From the NCBI GenBank assembly GCA_900757335.1, contig CAAENL010000182.1, positions 1 to 11,826 of the forward strand: 11,826 nt of DNA, written 5' to 3'. The first letter of the stretch is position 1, and each line of letters begins with the position of its first letter. Shown here piece after piece: positions 1 to 5,643 of the stretch. Below the pieces are notes generated by a model. The model saw only the letters and a list, made by a program, of their open reading frames with translations. It had not been told where the DNA came from and made no database searches. Made by a program: the position numbers and the translations under genes. This DNA is from Clostridia bacterium. Lineage in GTDB: Bacteria; Bacillota; Clostridia; Oscillospirales; Acutalibacteraceae.

Positions 1-326
1 CAAAGCATCAGCCTCTTCCTACTGATGAAAAAATAAATTGGGATACCTATAATCAAGATAATTTGGAATTCTCCTTAAATATAGGGGATATTGTTTGGGA
101 AAATGGCTATTATGGCGAAAGTGAACCAAGTGAAAAAGATGGAGAAGATGAAGTAAAAAGTTTTCATTATTTAGTTGATGCTATAATACTCATGGACGAG
201 GAAGAAAAGAGTCGTGTTATCGTGTGCGAAAATGGTATAATATTTGAATATGGTGACAATATAGAAAAAATCTTTGAAATGTTGGAAATTGCATGTAAGT
301 ATTTAAAAAGTTCGCCTGTTAAATAG
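1..326 (+). CDS. 3' end of an unrecognised acidic protein gene (5' partial)
   Basis: The reading frame is open from base 3, so the gene starts before the window; 107 residues are visible before TAA. A TTG at 63 could be mistaken for a start, but the frame continues upstream with coding-like residues (KHQPLPTDEKINWDTY) and there is no Shine-Dalgarno site before it. The visible part is soluble and acidic, with a charged stretch (ESEPSEKDGEDE), a probable beta-rich segment (SRVIVCENGIIFEYGD) and a C-terminal helix (IEKIFEMLEIACKYL). There is no membrane segment or known motif. I do not recognise the family. It is followed after 15 bases by a strong terminator. Confidence 0.75.
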   Translation, partial: KHQPLPTDEKINWDTYNQDNLEFSLNIGDIVWENGYYGESEPSEKDGEDEVKSFHYLVDAIILMDEEEKSRVIVCENGIIFEYGDNIEKIFEMLEIACKYLKSSPVK

Positions 327-341
327 TTGTTTTTAATTTAG

Positions 342-371
342 AGCACTCACTTTAATAGTGAGTGCTTTTTT
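342..371 (+). terminator. Rho-independent terminator of the first gene
   Basis: A perfect 10-bp stem (342-351 with 357-366), loop TTAAT, then a run of T. It sits 15 bases after the stop codon at 326. It is nearly the same as the element at 563-591. Confidence 0.9.
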
Positions 372-412
372 ATGAGAAATAAAATAATAATTTAATTAAA
401 ATTAGCTTTTAA

Positions 413-544
413 TTTTTATTTGGTATAGGCGAGAAGGAACACTATGTATATATCGAGGGTAAATTATATGTATGTGCATTTTGTGATCAATGTTTTAGAG
501 AATACTGTAAACGATATGGCGGTAGGATAGCTTCGCCTCAATAA
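413..544 (+). pseudogene. Start-less remnant encoding a Cys-rich C terminus
   Basis: The frame is open from 413 (after a TAA at 410) to TAA at 542-544. It has no ATG, GTG or TTG start and no ribosome binding site. The 43 codons encode a sensible-looking tail with clustered cysteines and aromatics (VCAFCDQCFREYCKRYGG), reminiscent of a small zinc-binding knuckle. It is followed after 18 bases by a terminator almost identical to the one after the first gene. I read it as the 3' end of a gene that lost its 5' part. It could instead be chance open sequence; the Cys pattern and the terminator argue against that. Confidence 0.45.
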
Positions 545-562
545 AATATTTTTATTAGCAGA

Positions 563-591
563 AGTACTCGCTTTAACGGCGAGTGCTTTTT
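563..591 (+). terminator. Rho-independent terminator after the Cys-rich remnant
   Basis: A 9-bp stem (563-571 with 579-587, one G-T wobble) with a 7-base loop, followed by TTTTT. The 25-base stem-loop matches the element at 342-366 at 20 positions, including a compensatory A-T to G-C pair. Confidence 0.85.
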
Positions 592-642
592 GGTGTTTAC
601 AATAAAATTTGTTTTTGAAACTGTTTATTCGTAATTTACGAA

Positions 643-1032
643 TTAAAATATATTTGAAATAGAGGGCAGTTCAACATCTCTTAAATTTTTAATTCTTGAA
701 AGTGCACGAGTGTTTTCCATTTCGCAGTCGATGGAGCTGTCGGGGTCGATATTTTCAAGGGAAGTTTTTATGAGTTCCACGGATTCTTCTATTGTTTCGA
801 GATTCTTGTGATGGACAAGCATGGAAAGAATTGTATGTTTTTCTTCCCAAAATTCATCGAGTTTGTTCGCTTCTTCGCGAGCGGAGTCATAATTACACTT
901 CGTTACCGATTCTTGAATTTTTTCCACATAATCTTTTGCTTTTTCGGAAGCGTCGGTAACGTAAATTAAGCATAAGGCACAAATTCCTATTGAAAATACT
1001 GCTAAAATTCCCGCCCAGTAAATTTTTTTCAT
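643..1032 (-). CDS. DUF4363 family membrane-anchored protein
   Basis: A 129-residue protein with one N-terminal hydrophobic segment (residues about 4-26) after a short basic start (MKK), then a charged helical domain. That domain has the pattern I associate with the DUF4363 family: a helix with a YDSAREEANKLDEFWEE-like stretch, then a helix of the form HHKNLETIEESVELIKTSL. The segment reads as a signal anchor, leaving the helical domain outside the membrane. There is no lipobox. The start has a strong GGAGGT site six bases upstream and overlaps the stop of the DUF421 gene by ATGA, so the two are translationally coupled. DUF4363 genes commonly sit beside DUF421 genes in clostridia. The molecular role is unknown. 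Confidence 0.85.
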   Translation of the reverse strand: MKKIYWAGILAVFSIGICALCLIYVTDASEKAKDYVEKIQESVTKCNYDSAREEANKLDEFWEEKHTILSMLVHHKNLETIEESVELIKTSLENIDPDSSIDCEMENTRALSRIKNLRDVELPSISNIF

Positions 1033-1706
1033 GCGTCGACCTCCTTTTTTATTATGCTGAATTCTTTTGATGTGTTTGCCGTCATGATGAATATGTCTTT
1101 AAGTTTTACTTTTTCTTTTTTCAGTGTTTTTTCGAGCCAGTCGTTGTCAAGTCCGCATATCGAAAGCGAAACATCTGATACTATTCCATCGCTGACAACA
1201 ACAGCGTCAAATTTTTCTTTCGGAGCTTTTATTCCCAGAGCTTCGGCATCGGGCGGTTGTTTTGATGATTTTTTAAGAACGCTTAAATTTCCGTTAGTTT
1301 CCATTATTGCAAACCATGCGTCTTCGAGACTGAAAACATCCATTTGACGAAGTTGTTCAAATAAATCTTCGGTGCTTATTCGGAGATATTTCAGAGCATT
1401 TTGTTGAATTTTGCCTTCGCTTATGACTATAACGGGTTTACCGCATATCAGTCCCCGAATTTTCGGGTTTTTCATCATCATGTATGAAACAAATATTTCG
1501 CAGCAAATCAAAACCGCTATTGGAATAAGGCTTCCCAAAAGAGGTTGTGCACTGTCTTCCATCGGAATTGCGGCAATATTTGAAATCATAATTGTTATAA
1601 CCAGTTCTGACGTTTGGAGGTCGCTTATCTGACGTTTTCCCATCATTTTCATTGAAAAAATTATTATTACATACAAAATTATGGTTCGGATAAATGCTAC
1701 AGCCAT
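1029..1706 (-). CDS. DUF421 (YetF-like) integral membrane protein
   Basis: A 225-residue protein with DUF421 features in order. Three hydrophobic N-terminal segments span roughly residues 3-20, 35-48 and 55-75; the conserved MGKRQISDLQTSELVI stretch follows the first. Then comes the cytoplasmic ICGKPVIVISEGKI motif, and DVFSLEDAWFAIMETNGNLSV as the core of the C-terminal alpha/beta domain. The length is typical of the family. Some relatives (YetF/YrbG types) are tied to spore membranes, but the biochemical role is not established. The ATG is preceded by AAAGGTGG at good spacing. It is first in a two-gene minus-strand operon and diverges from the glycan operon. Confidence 0.93.
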   Translation of the reverse strand: MAVAFIRTIILYVIIIFSMKMMGKRQISDLQTSELVITIMISNIAAIPMEDSAQPLLGSLIPIAVLICCEIFVSYMMMKNPKIRGLICGKPVIVISEGKIQQNALKYLRISTEDLFEQLRQMDVFSLEDAWFAIMETNGNLSVLKKSSKQPPDAEALGIKAPKEKFDAVVVSDGIVSDVSLSICGLDNDWLEKTLKKEKVKLKDIFIMTANTSKEFSIIKKEVDA

Positions 1707-1765
1707 TTAAATACCACCTTTAAATTTCATATAACAACTTAATTTATTGTTCCCGATTTTAAACA

Positions 1766-1795
1766 TATATACCATTATTTTTTCGTTGCTCGCAA
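1766..1795 (-). promoter_or_regulatory. Candidate promoter for the DUF421-DUF4363 operon
   Basis: On the minus strand, TTGCGA (1795-1790) and TATATA (1771-1766) are separated by 18 bases, about 60 bases upstream of the DUF421 start. The match is moderate and the region is AT-rich, so this is only a candidate. Confidence 0.35.
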
Positions 1796-1800
1796 GTGTA

Positions 1801-1829
1801 TTGAAAACAGTTATTTTTTGGAATATAAT
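1801..1829 (+). promoter_or_regulatory. Sigma-A-type promoter of the glycan operon
   Basis: TTGAAA (1801-1806), a 17-base spacer and a perfect TATAAT (1824-1829). Transcription would begin near 1836, about 55 bases before the first gene of the operon. Confidence 0.75.
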
Positions 1830-1889
1830 ATTATATTAAGAAAATTTGAATAAACAGTTTTGATAAAGGTGTGATGCGATATTTTTCTC

Positions 1890-2567
1890 TTGTGGAATGA
1901 GCTTCCCGAATATATGAAAAATGAGGAAGTAAAAAAATACTATGAAATTGTAAAAAAACGAAAAGCAGCCCTGATTTTCAAAAGAATATTCGATATAGTG
2001 ATGTCTGTTTTTTTAATAGTTTTGTTTTCTCCGCTTTTGCTTGCAACGTTTATCGTTATAAAGCTTGACTCTCCTGGGAAAGCACTGTTTTTGCAGGACA
2101 GAGTAACTCAAAACGGTAAAATTTTTAAAGTTTTCAAATTTCGCACAATGGTTGAAAATGCCGAGAGTTTGGGAAGTCAGGTAACTACAGGTGAAGATCC
2201 GAGGATAACAAAGTGTGGCAGATGGCTTAGAAAATTCCGTATAGATGAAATTCCTCAACTGTTTAATATTTTAAAAGGGGAACTGTCTTTCGTGGGAGTA
2301 AGACCTGAAGTGCCTAAATATGTAGAGAAATATACTCCTGAAATGTTTGCGACTCTTCTTTTGCCTGCGGGAGTCACTTCAATGACAAGCATTATGTACA
2401 AAGATGAATCCAAACTTTTAGAAGGTGCCGAAAACCCCGACAAAACTTATGTGGAAGAAATTCTTCCTGAAAAAATGAAATACAATCTTGAATATATTAA
2501 AAATTTTAATTTTTGGTATGATATAAAGGTAATGGTAAAAACAGTTTTTGCTGTAATAAAAAAGTAA
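1890..2567 (+). CDS. Bacterial sugar transferase: undecaprenyl-phosphate phosphoglycosyl transferase (PglC/WcaJ type)
   Basis: A 225-residue monotopic phosphoglycosyl transferase. It transfers a sugar-1-phosphate from a UDP-sugar to undecaprenyl phosphate at the cytoplasmic membrane face, the first step of a surface glycan. Visible family features: a basic N-terminal helix leading into KRIFDIVMS; a re-entrant hydrophobic segment at about 35-57 with a Ser-Pro break at 47-48; FKFRTM at 82-87; LRKFRIDEIPQL with the catalytic-type Asp-Glu at 119-120; FVGVRPE at 134-140; and a PAGVTS helix. The length is that of the short, single-domain members, without the WbaP/WcaJ N-terminal extension. The sugar cannot be read from sequence. 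Start: TTG at 1890 gives the family-like opening M-W-x-x-L-P-x-[YW]-M-K. The AAAGGTG site at 1865-1871 lies 18 bases away, so the start is not certain; ATG at 1914 is the alternative. Confidence 0.93.
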   Translation: MWNELPEYMKNEEVKKYYEIVKKRKAALIFKRIFDIVMSVFLIVLFSPLLLATFIVIKLDSPGKALFLQDRVTQNGKIFKVFKFRTMVENAESLGSQVTTGEDPRITKCGRWLRKFRIDEIPQLFNILKGELSFVGVRPEVPKYVEKYTPEMFATLLLPAGVTSMTSIMYKDESKLLEGAENPDKTYVEEILPEKMKYNLEYIKNFNFWYDIKVMVKTVFAVIKK

Positions 2568-2575
2568 GGGAGATT

Positions 2576-3781
2576 TTGAATTTGAGTTATAATATTAAAC
2601 TTGCTCCTCCGGATATTTCGGAAAAAGATATTACTGCGGTAAGTGAGGCTTTGCGTTCAGGGTGGATTACAACAGGACCTCAAACAAAACTCTTTGAAAA
2701 AAAGATAGCCGAGTACTGCGAAGCGGATTCTGCTGCTGCACTTAATTCAGCTACGGCATGCCTTGAGATGACTCTCAGAATTTTGGGAATCGGACCTGGA
2801 GATGAAGTTATTACAAGTGGTTACACTTATACAGCGTCGTGCAGTGTGATTTATCACGTCGGAGCGACTCCGATTCTTGTAGACACCGCAGAAGATTCGT
2901 TTGAGATGGATTACGAAAAACTTTACGATGCGATTACTCCTCGAACCAAGGCTATTATTCCTGTTGATTTAGGCGGAGTAATGTGCGATTATGAGAAAAT
3001 TTTTGAAATCGTAAATAAACGAAAAAATATTTTTAAGCCGAATAATTTAATTCAGGAAGCAATCGGAAGAGTAGCGGTAGTTGCCGACGGTGCACATTCT
3101 TTCGGAGCGTTTCGTAATGGAAAAAAATCCGGAAGCGTGGCCGATTTTACAAGTTTTTCATTTCATGCCGTTAAAAATCTCACCACTGCCGAAGGTGGAG
3201 CGGTAACATGGAAACCGATTAACGGAATTAAAAATGAAGAAATATATAAAAATTTTATGCTTTTGTCTCTTCACGGGCAAAACAAAGACGCTTTGGCAAA
3301 AACGAAAGCCGGAGCTTGGGAGTATGATATAATTTATCCCGCATACAAGTGTAATATGACGGATGTTCTGGCATCTCTCGGGCTGTCGCAACTGGAAAGA
3401 TACGATAAAATGCTTCAAAGACGTTATGAAATAACCAAGATGTACAATGAATTTTTCAAATCCGAAAATATTCAGGTTTTGCCTCATTTGAATGAAAATT
3501 CCAAATCAAGCTGTCATTTGTATATTACAAGGCTTTTGGGCAAAGACGAAAAATTCAGAAATAAATTTATAGAAAAAATGGCACAAGCAGGCATTGCGAC
3601 AAATGTTCATTATAAACCGCTTGCTATGCTTACTGCTTACAAAAACATGGGTTTTGATGTCAAAGATTTTCCAAATGCTTATAATATGTATGAAAACGAA
3701 GTAACTTTGCCGCTTCATACTCTTTTAACCGATGATGAAGTCGAATATGTTGCGAAAACTTACAAAGAAAACTTAAACTAA
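2576..3781 (+). CDS. DegT/DnrJ/EryC1/StrS family PLP-dependent sugar aminotransferase
   Basis: About 400 residues with the full pattern of the DegT/DnrJ family, which aminates keto-sugar nucleotides. Counting from TTG 2576: the substrate-side opening GWITTGPQTKLFE (29-41); NSATACLEM near 57-65 for phosphate binding; an aromatic Y-T-Y at 83-85 in the cofactor pocket; VVADGAHSFGA with the PLP-ring Asp at 171; and FSFHAVKNLTTAEGGAV with the Schiff-base lysine at 200. It follows the phosphoglycosyl transferase by 8 bases, so it likely makes the amino-sugar donor used in this pathway, such as a 4-amino-4,6-dideoxy sugar; the exact substrate is inference. Start: GGGAG ends only about 3 bases before TTG 2576, so the in-frame TTG at 2582 is better spaced and may be the real start, two residues shorter. 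Confidence 0.93.
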   Translation: MNLSYNIKLAPPDISEKDITAVSEALRSGWITTGPQTKLFEKKIAEYCEADSAAALNSATACLEMTLRILGIGPGDEVITSGYTYTASCSVIYHVGATPILVDTAEDSFEMDYEKLYDAITPRTKAIIPVDLGGVMCDYEKIFEIVNKRKNIFKPNNLIQEAIGRVAVVADGAHSFGAFRNGKKSGSVADFTSFSFHAVKNLTTAEGGAVTWKPINGIKNEEIYKNFMLLSLHGQNKDALAKTKAGAWEYDIIYPAYKCNMTDVLASLGLSQLERYDKMLQRRYEITKMYNEFFKSENIQVLPHLNENSKSSCHLYITRLLGKDEKFRNKFIEKMAQAGIATNVHYKPLAMLTAYKNMGFDVKDFPNAYNMYENEVTLPLHTLLTDDEVEYVAKTYKENLN

Positions 3782-3809
3782 AAAAATTTATAGAAAGGAG
3801 AGGCTTGTA

Positions 3810-5282
3810 CTGCATATTTTTAAAGAAAAATTTGATATGAAAAAACTGATGTGTGATGCAAGTCTTTTCAGAAAAATTTTCATAATTACCTTGTCTTTGG
3901 AAATGATTGCATTTTTGGACGTTCCCGCTTTTGTTTTAAAGTGTTTTGTTCTTGCATGGGGATTTTTCATACTCGTACATAATTTTTTTATTGAGAAACG
4001 TGCTTTTAAGGTTAGATATAAATATCTTCTCTGGGCATTTTTAATTTCCATGGCAGCTACGTCCCTTATGCATGTGTCAATATGGTTCGTACCGAATATC
4101 GCTTTGATTGTATATACCGCCGCATGCTTTTTTATTTTTTACGGTATGTATACCGGGAATTCACATGAAGAAATTGAAAAAGAAATGGTTTTTGTACTTA
4201 AATTTTTTGTGATTTTCGGAACGATTTGCGGATTGCTTTCACTTGTTGTAATGCTTTTTAAACACGAAACTTCGCTTGGTTCATATCATTTGGGTATATA
4301 TAAAAATCGTCTTATAGGGATTTATACCAATTCGAATATTTTGGCTTTTTCTATGATAGAATCAATTATTGCCTGTGATTTTTTATCGGACAGATATATA
4401 AAAAACAAGTTCAAAAACACAAAATTAAACACTAAAATTTTAGCTTTATGCGTTTTGATAAACTGTGTGTGTTTGTTTTTGTCCGATTCGAATGCTTCCT
4501 TTTTGTTTTTGATTATATATTTGACTATCCGAGTTTTTTGCAACATGTTTTTCAAAAATAAAGCTTCTTACGGCATAAAATTTTTCAGAAGTGTCTTGGT
4601 GATAATAGGATTTTGCGTGGTTTCGATGTCTGTTTCATTTACTTTAAGAGACGCCTGTCAGCAGTTTATAGGAGAAGCTTTGTCAGACATGTCCAAACAA
4701 GAAATAGTCCAGGAAACAATAAAAGAGATAGGTCCGAATAACGATTCTTCGGAAAAGAAATCCGGTATAACTATTGCTGTTCCGAACACGGATGAAAAGG
4801 AAGGAAGCACTCAAGAAGATTTTCATATTGGACGCGAACATTACGAAGTTAGCAGCGGAAGAATTACTCTTCTTAAGCAAGGAATAGAGCTTTTTAAACA
4901 TCATCCCTTTATGGGTATCGGCAGGGCTAACCTTAATCTTTATGCCAAAAGGTATATCAAAGGTGGGCTGAGGCACCCCGACCTTCACAACGGATATCTT
5001 ACGATTTTGGTTTCTTACGGTTTGGTTGGATTTGTAATTTTTGCGATTTTTTCTTTTTTGGTTGCGATAGATATATGTAAACACATGTTCATGTGTATGG
5101 AGTTCAACTATTTCACGGTGTTTTCTAAGCTTTTTTCAGTCTTGGTGGGTTACTGCGGATATTGCCTTTTTGAGAAAGCAATACTTTTTGATGTTACGTT
5201 TATGGTAGGATTTTTCTGGATTATGCTTGGGTTTACTTTTTCGTACGTGAGACTCGGGTTTAAGGGTAAAGATATTTCATAA
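3810..5282 (+). CDS. O-antigen ligase / Wzy-like polytopic membrane protein
   Basis: A membrane protein of 481-490 residues with about ten or more hydrophobic segments and one large polar loop at about 271-380 (numbered from ATG 3837). The loop's end carries the Wzy_C/WaaL-type signature SSGRITLLKQGIELFKHHP, then GIGRANL and HPDLHNGYLTILVSYGLVGF, with His384-Asn385 and Arg342 in the positions usual for these enzymes. Such proteins act on undecaprenyl-linked glycans outside the membrane, either polymerising them or ligating them to an acceptor; sequence alone does not separate the two. The inner loop has a low-complexity acidic stretch (NNDSSEKKSG). Start: AGGAGAGG at 3797-3803 is ideally spaced for an in-frame CTG at 3810, which adds nine residues. 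ATG 3837 lacks a good site. It is the last gene before a strong terminator. Confidence 0.88.
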   Translation: MHIFKEKFDMKKLMCDASLFRKIFIITLSLEMIAFLDVPAFVLKCFVLAWGFFILVHNFFIEKRAFKVRYKYLLWAFLISMAATSLMHVSIWFVPNIALIVYTAACFFIFYGMYTGNSHEEIEKEMVFVLKFFVIFGTICGLLSLVVMLFKHETSLGSYHLGIYKNRLIGIYTNSNILAFSMIESIIACDFLSDRYIKNKFKNTKLNTKILALCVLINCVCLFLSDSNASFLFLIIYLTIRVFCNMFFKNKASYGIKFFRSVLVIIGFCVVSMSVSFTLRDACQQFIGEALSDMSKQEIVQETIKEIGPNNDSSEKKSGITIAVPNTDEKEGSTQEDFHIGREHYEVSSGRITLLKQGIELFKHHPFMGIGRANLNLYAKRYIKGGLRHPDLHNGYLTILVSYGLVGFVIFAIFSFLVAIDICKHMFMCMEFNYFTVFSKLFSVLVGYCGYCLFEKAILFDVTFMVGFFWIMLGFTFSYVRLGFKGKDIS

Positions 5283-5292
5283 TAAAGTGTTG

Positions 5293-5320
5293 ACGCCAAT
5301 CGTAGGGTTGGCGTTTTTTT
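5293..5320 (+). terminator. Rho-independent terminator of the glycan operon
   Basis: A 7-bp stem ACGCCAA/TTGGCGT (5293-5299 with 5308-5314), followed by a run of seven T, 11 bases after the stop codon of the ligase gene. Confidence 0.92.
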
Positions 5321-5436
5321 CGCCTAAAAATAGGGTTTTAAATTTTCGGGACTGATAAATATTGAGGTATCGGATAGGTATTTCAAACAAACTGTATTTA
5401 AATGCTGTTAAAATGTGTAAAATTGCAAAAAAACTA

Positions 5437-5465
5437 TTGACAAACAACAAAACCGGATATATACT
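5437..5465 (+). promoter_or_regulatory. Near-consensus promoter of the 622-aa gene
   Basis: A perfect TTGACA (5437-5442), a 17-base spacer and TATACT (5460-5465). Transcription near 5472 would give an unusually long leader of about 170 bases before the ATG at 5644. Confidence 0.75.
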
Positions 5466-5473
5466 AATGTGCA

Positions 5474-5497
5474 AGATTGGTATAAAAAATCCAATCT
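5474..5497 (+). promoter_or_regulatory. Hairpin at the 5' end of the leader RNA
   Basis: A 7-bp stem AGATTGG/CCAATCT (5474-5480 with 5491-5497) with a 10-base AT-rich loop, beginning 2-3 bases after the predicted transcription start. A hairpin at the very 5' end often protects mRNA from decay. There is no U-tract, so it is not a terminator. Confidence 0.4.
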
Positions 5498-5643
5498 CAA
5501 GTATATTTGTATTAAAATTACTGTTTGAGGTTCTGGATTTTAACTTAGAAAGGTGGGCAAATTTTTAAAATTCGGTAATCGTAAAGCGAGCGAATTAAAA
5601 ACTGGATAGAAAAAATAAAATATTTGAAAGAGAGGTAATTATA

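Larger units (their letters stand above)
5283..5643 (+). other. Intergenic region with terminator, promoter and long structured leader
   Basis: This gap ends the glycan operon and serves the 622-aa gene. After the terminator there is about 110 bases of AT-rich sequence with no gene I can support. The promoter lies at 5437-5465. The predicted leader of about 170 bases contains a 7-bp hairpin (5474-5480 with 5491-5497). It also contains a possible 18-codon GTG ORF at 5553-5609 (basic peptide beginning VGKFLKFGNRK), whose initiation site is doubtful. I recognise no riboswitch. Confidence 0.5.

Noticed and set aside
627..643. Palindrome ATTCGTAATTTACGAAT at the end of the DUF4363 gene as a terminator
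   Set aside because: Only about 6-8 bp, AT-rich and without a following U-tract on the minus strand; I cannot support termination here.
1054..1632. Plus-strand frames of 97 and 73 codons
   Set aside because: Antisense shadows of the clearly recognised DUF421 gene.
4683..5084. 133-codon minus-strand frame
   Set aside because: It lies inside the ligase/polymerase gene, which carries family motifs on the plus strand.
5362..5568. 68-codon plus-strand frame starting at TTG after the glycan operon
   Set aside because: It spans the near-consensus promoter at 5437-5465, has no ribosome site, and its content is not protein-like.
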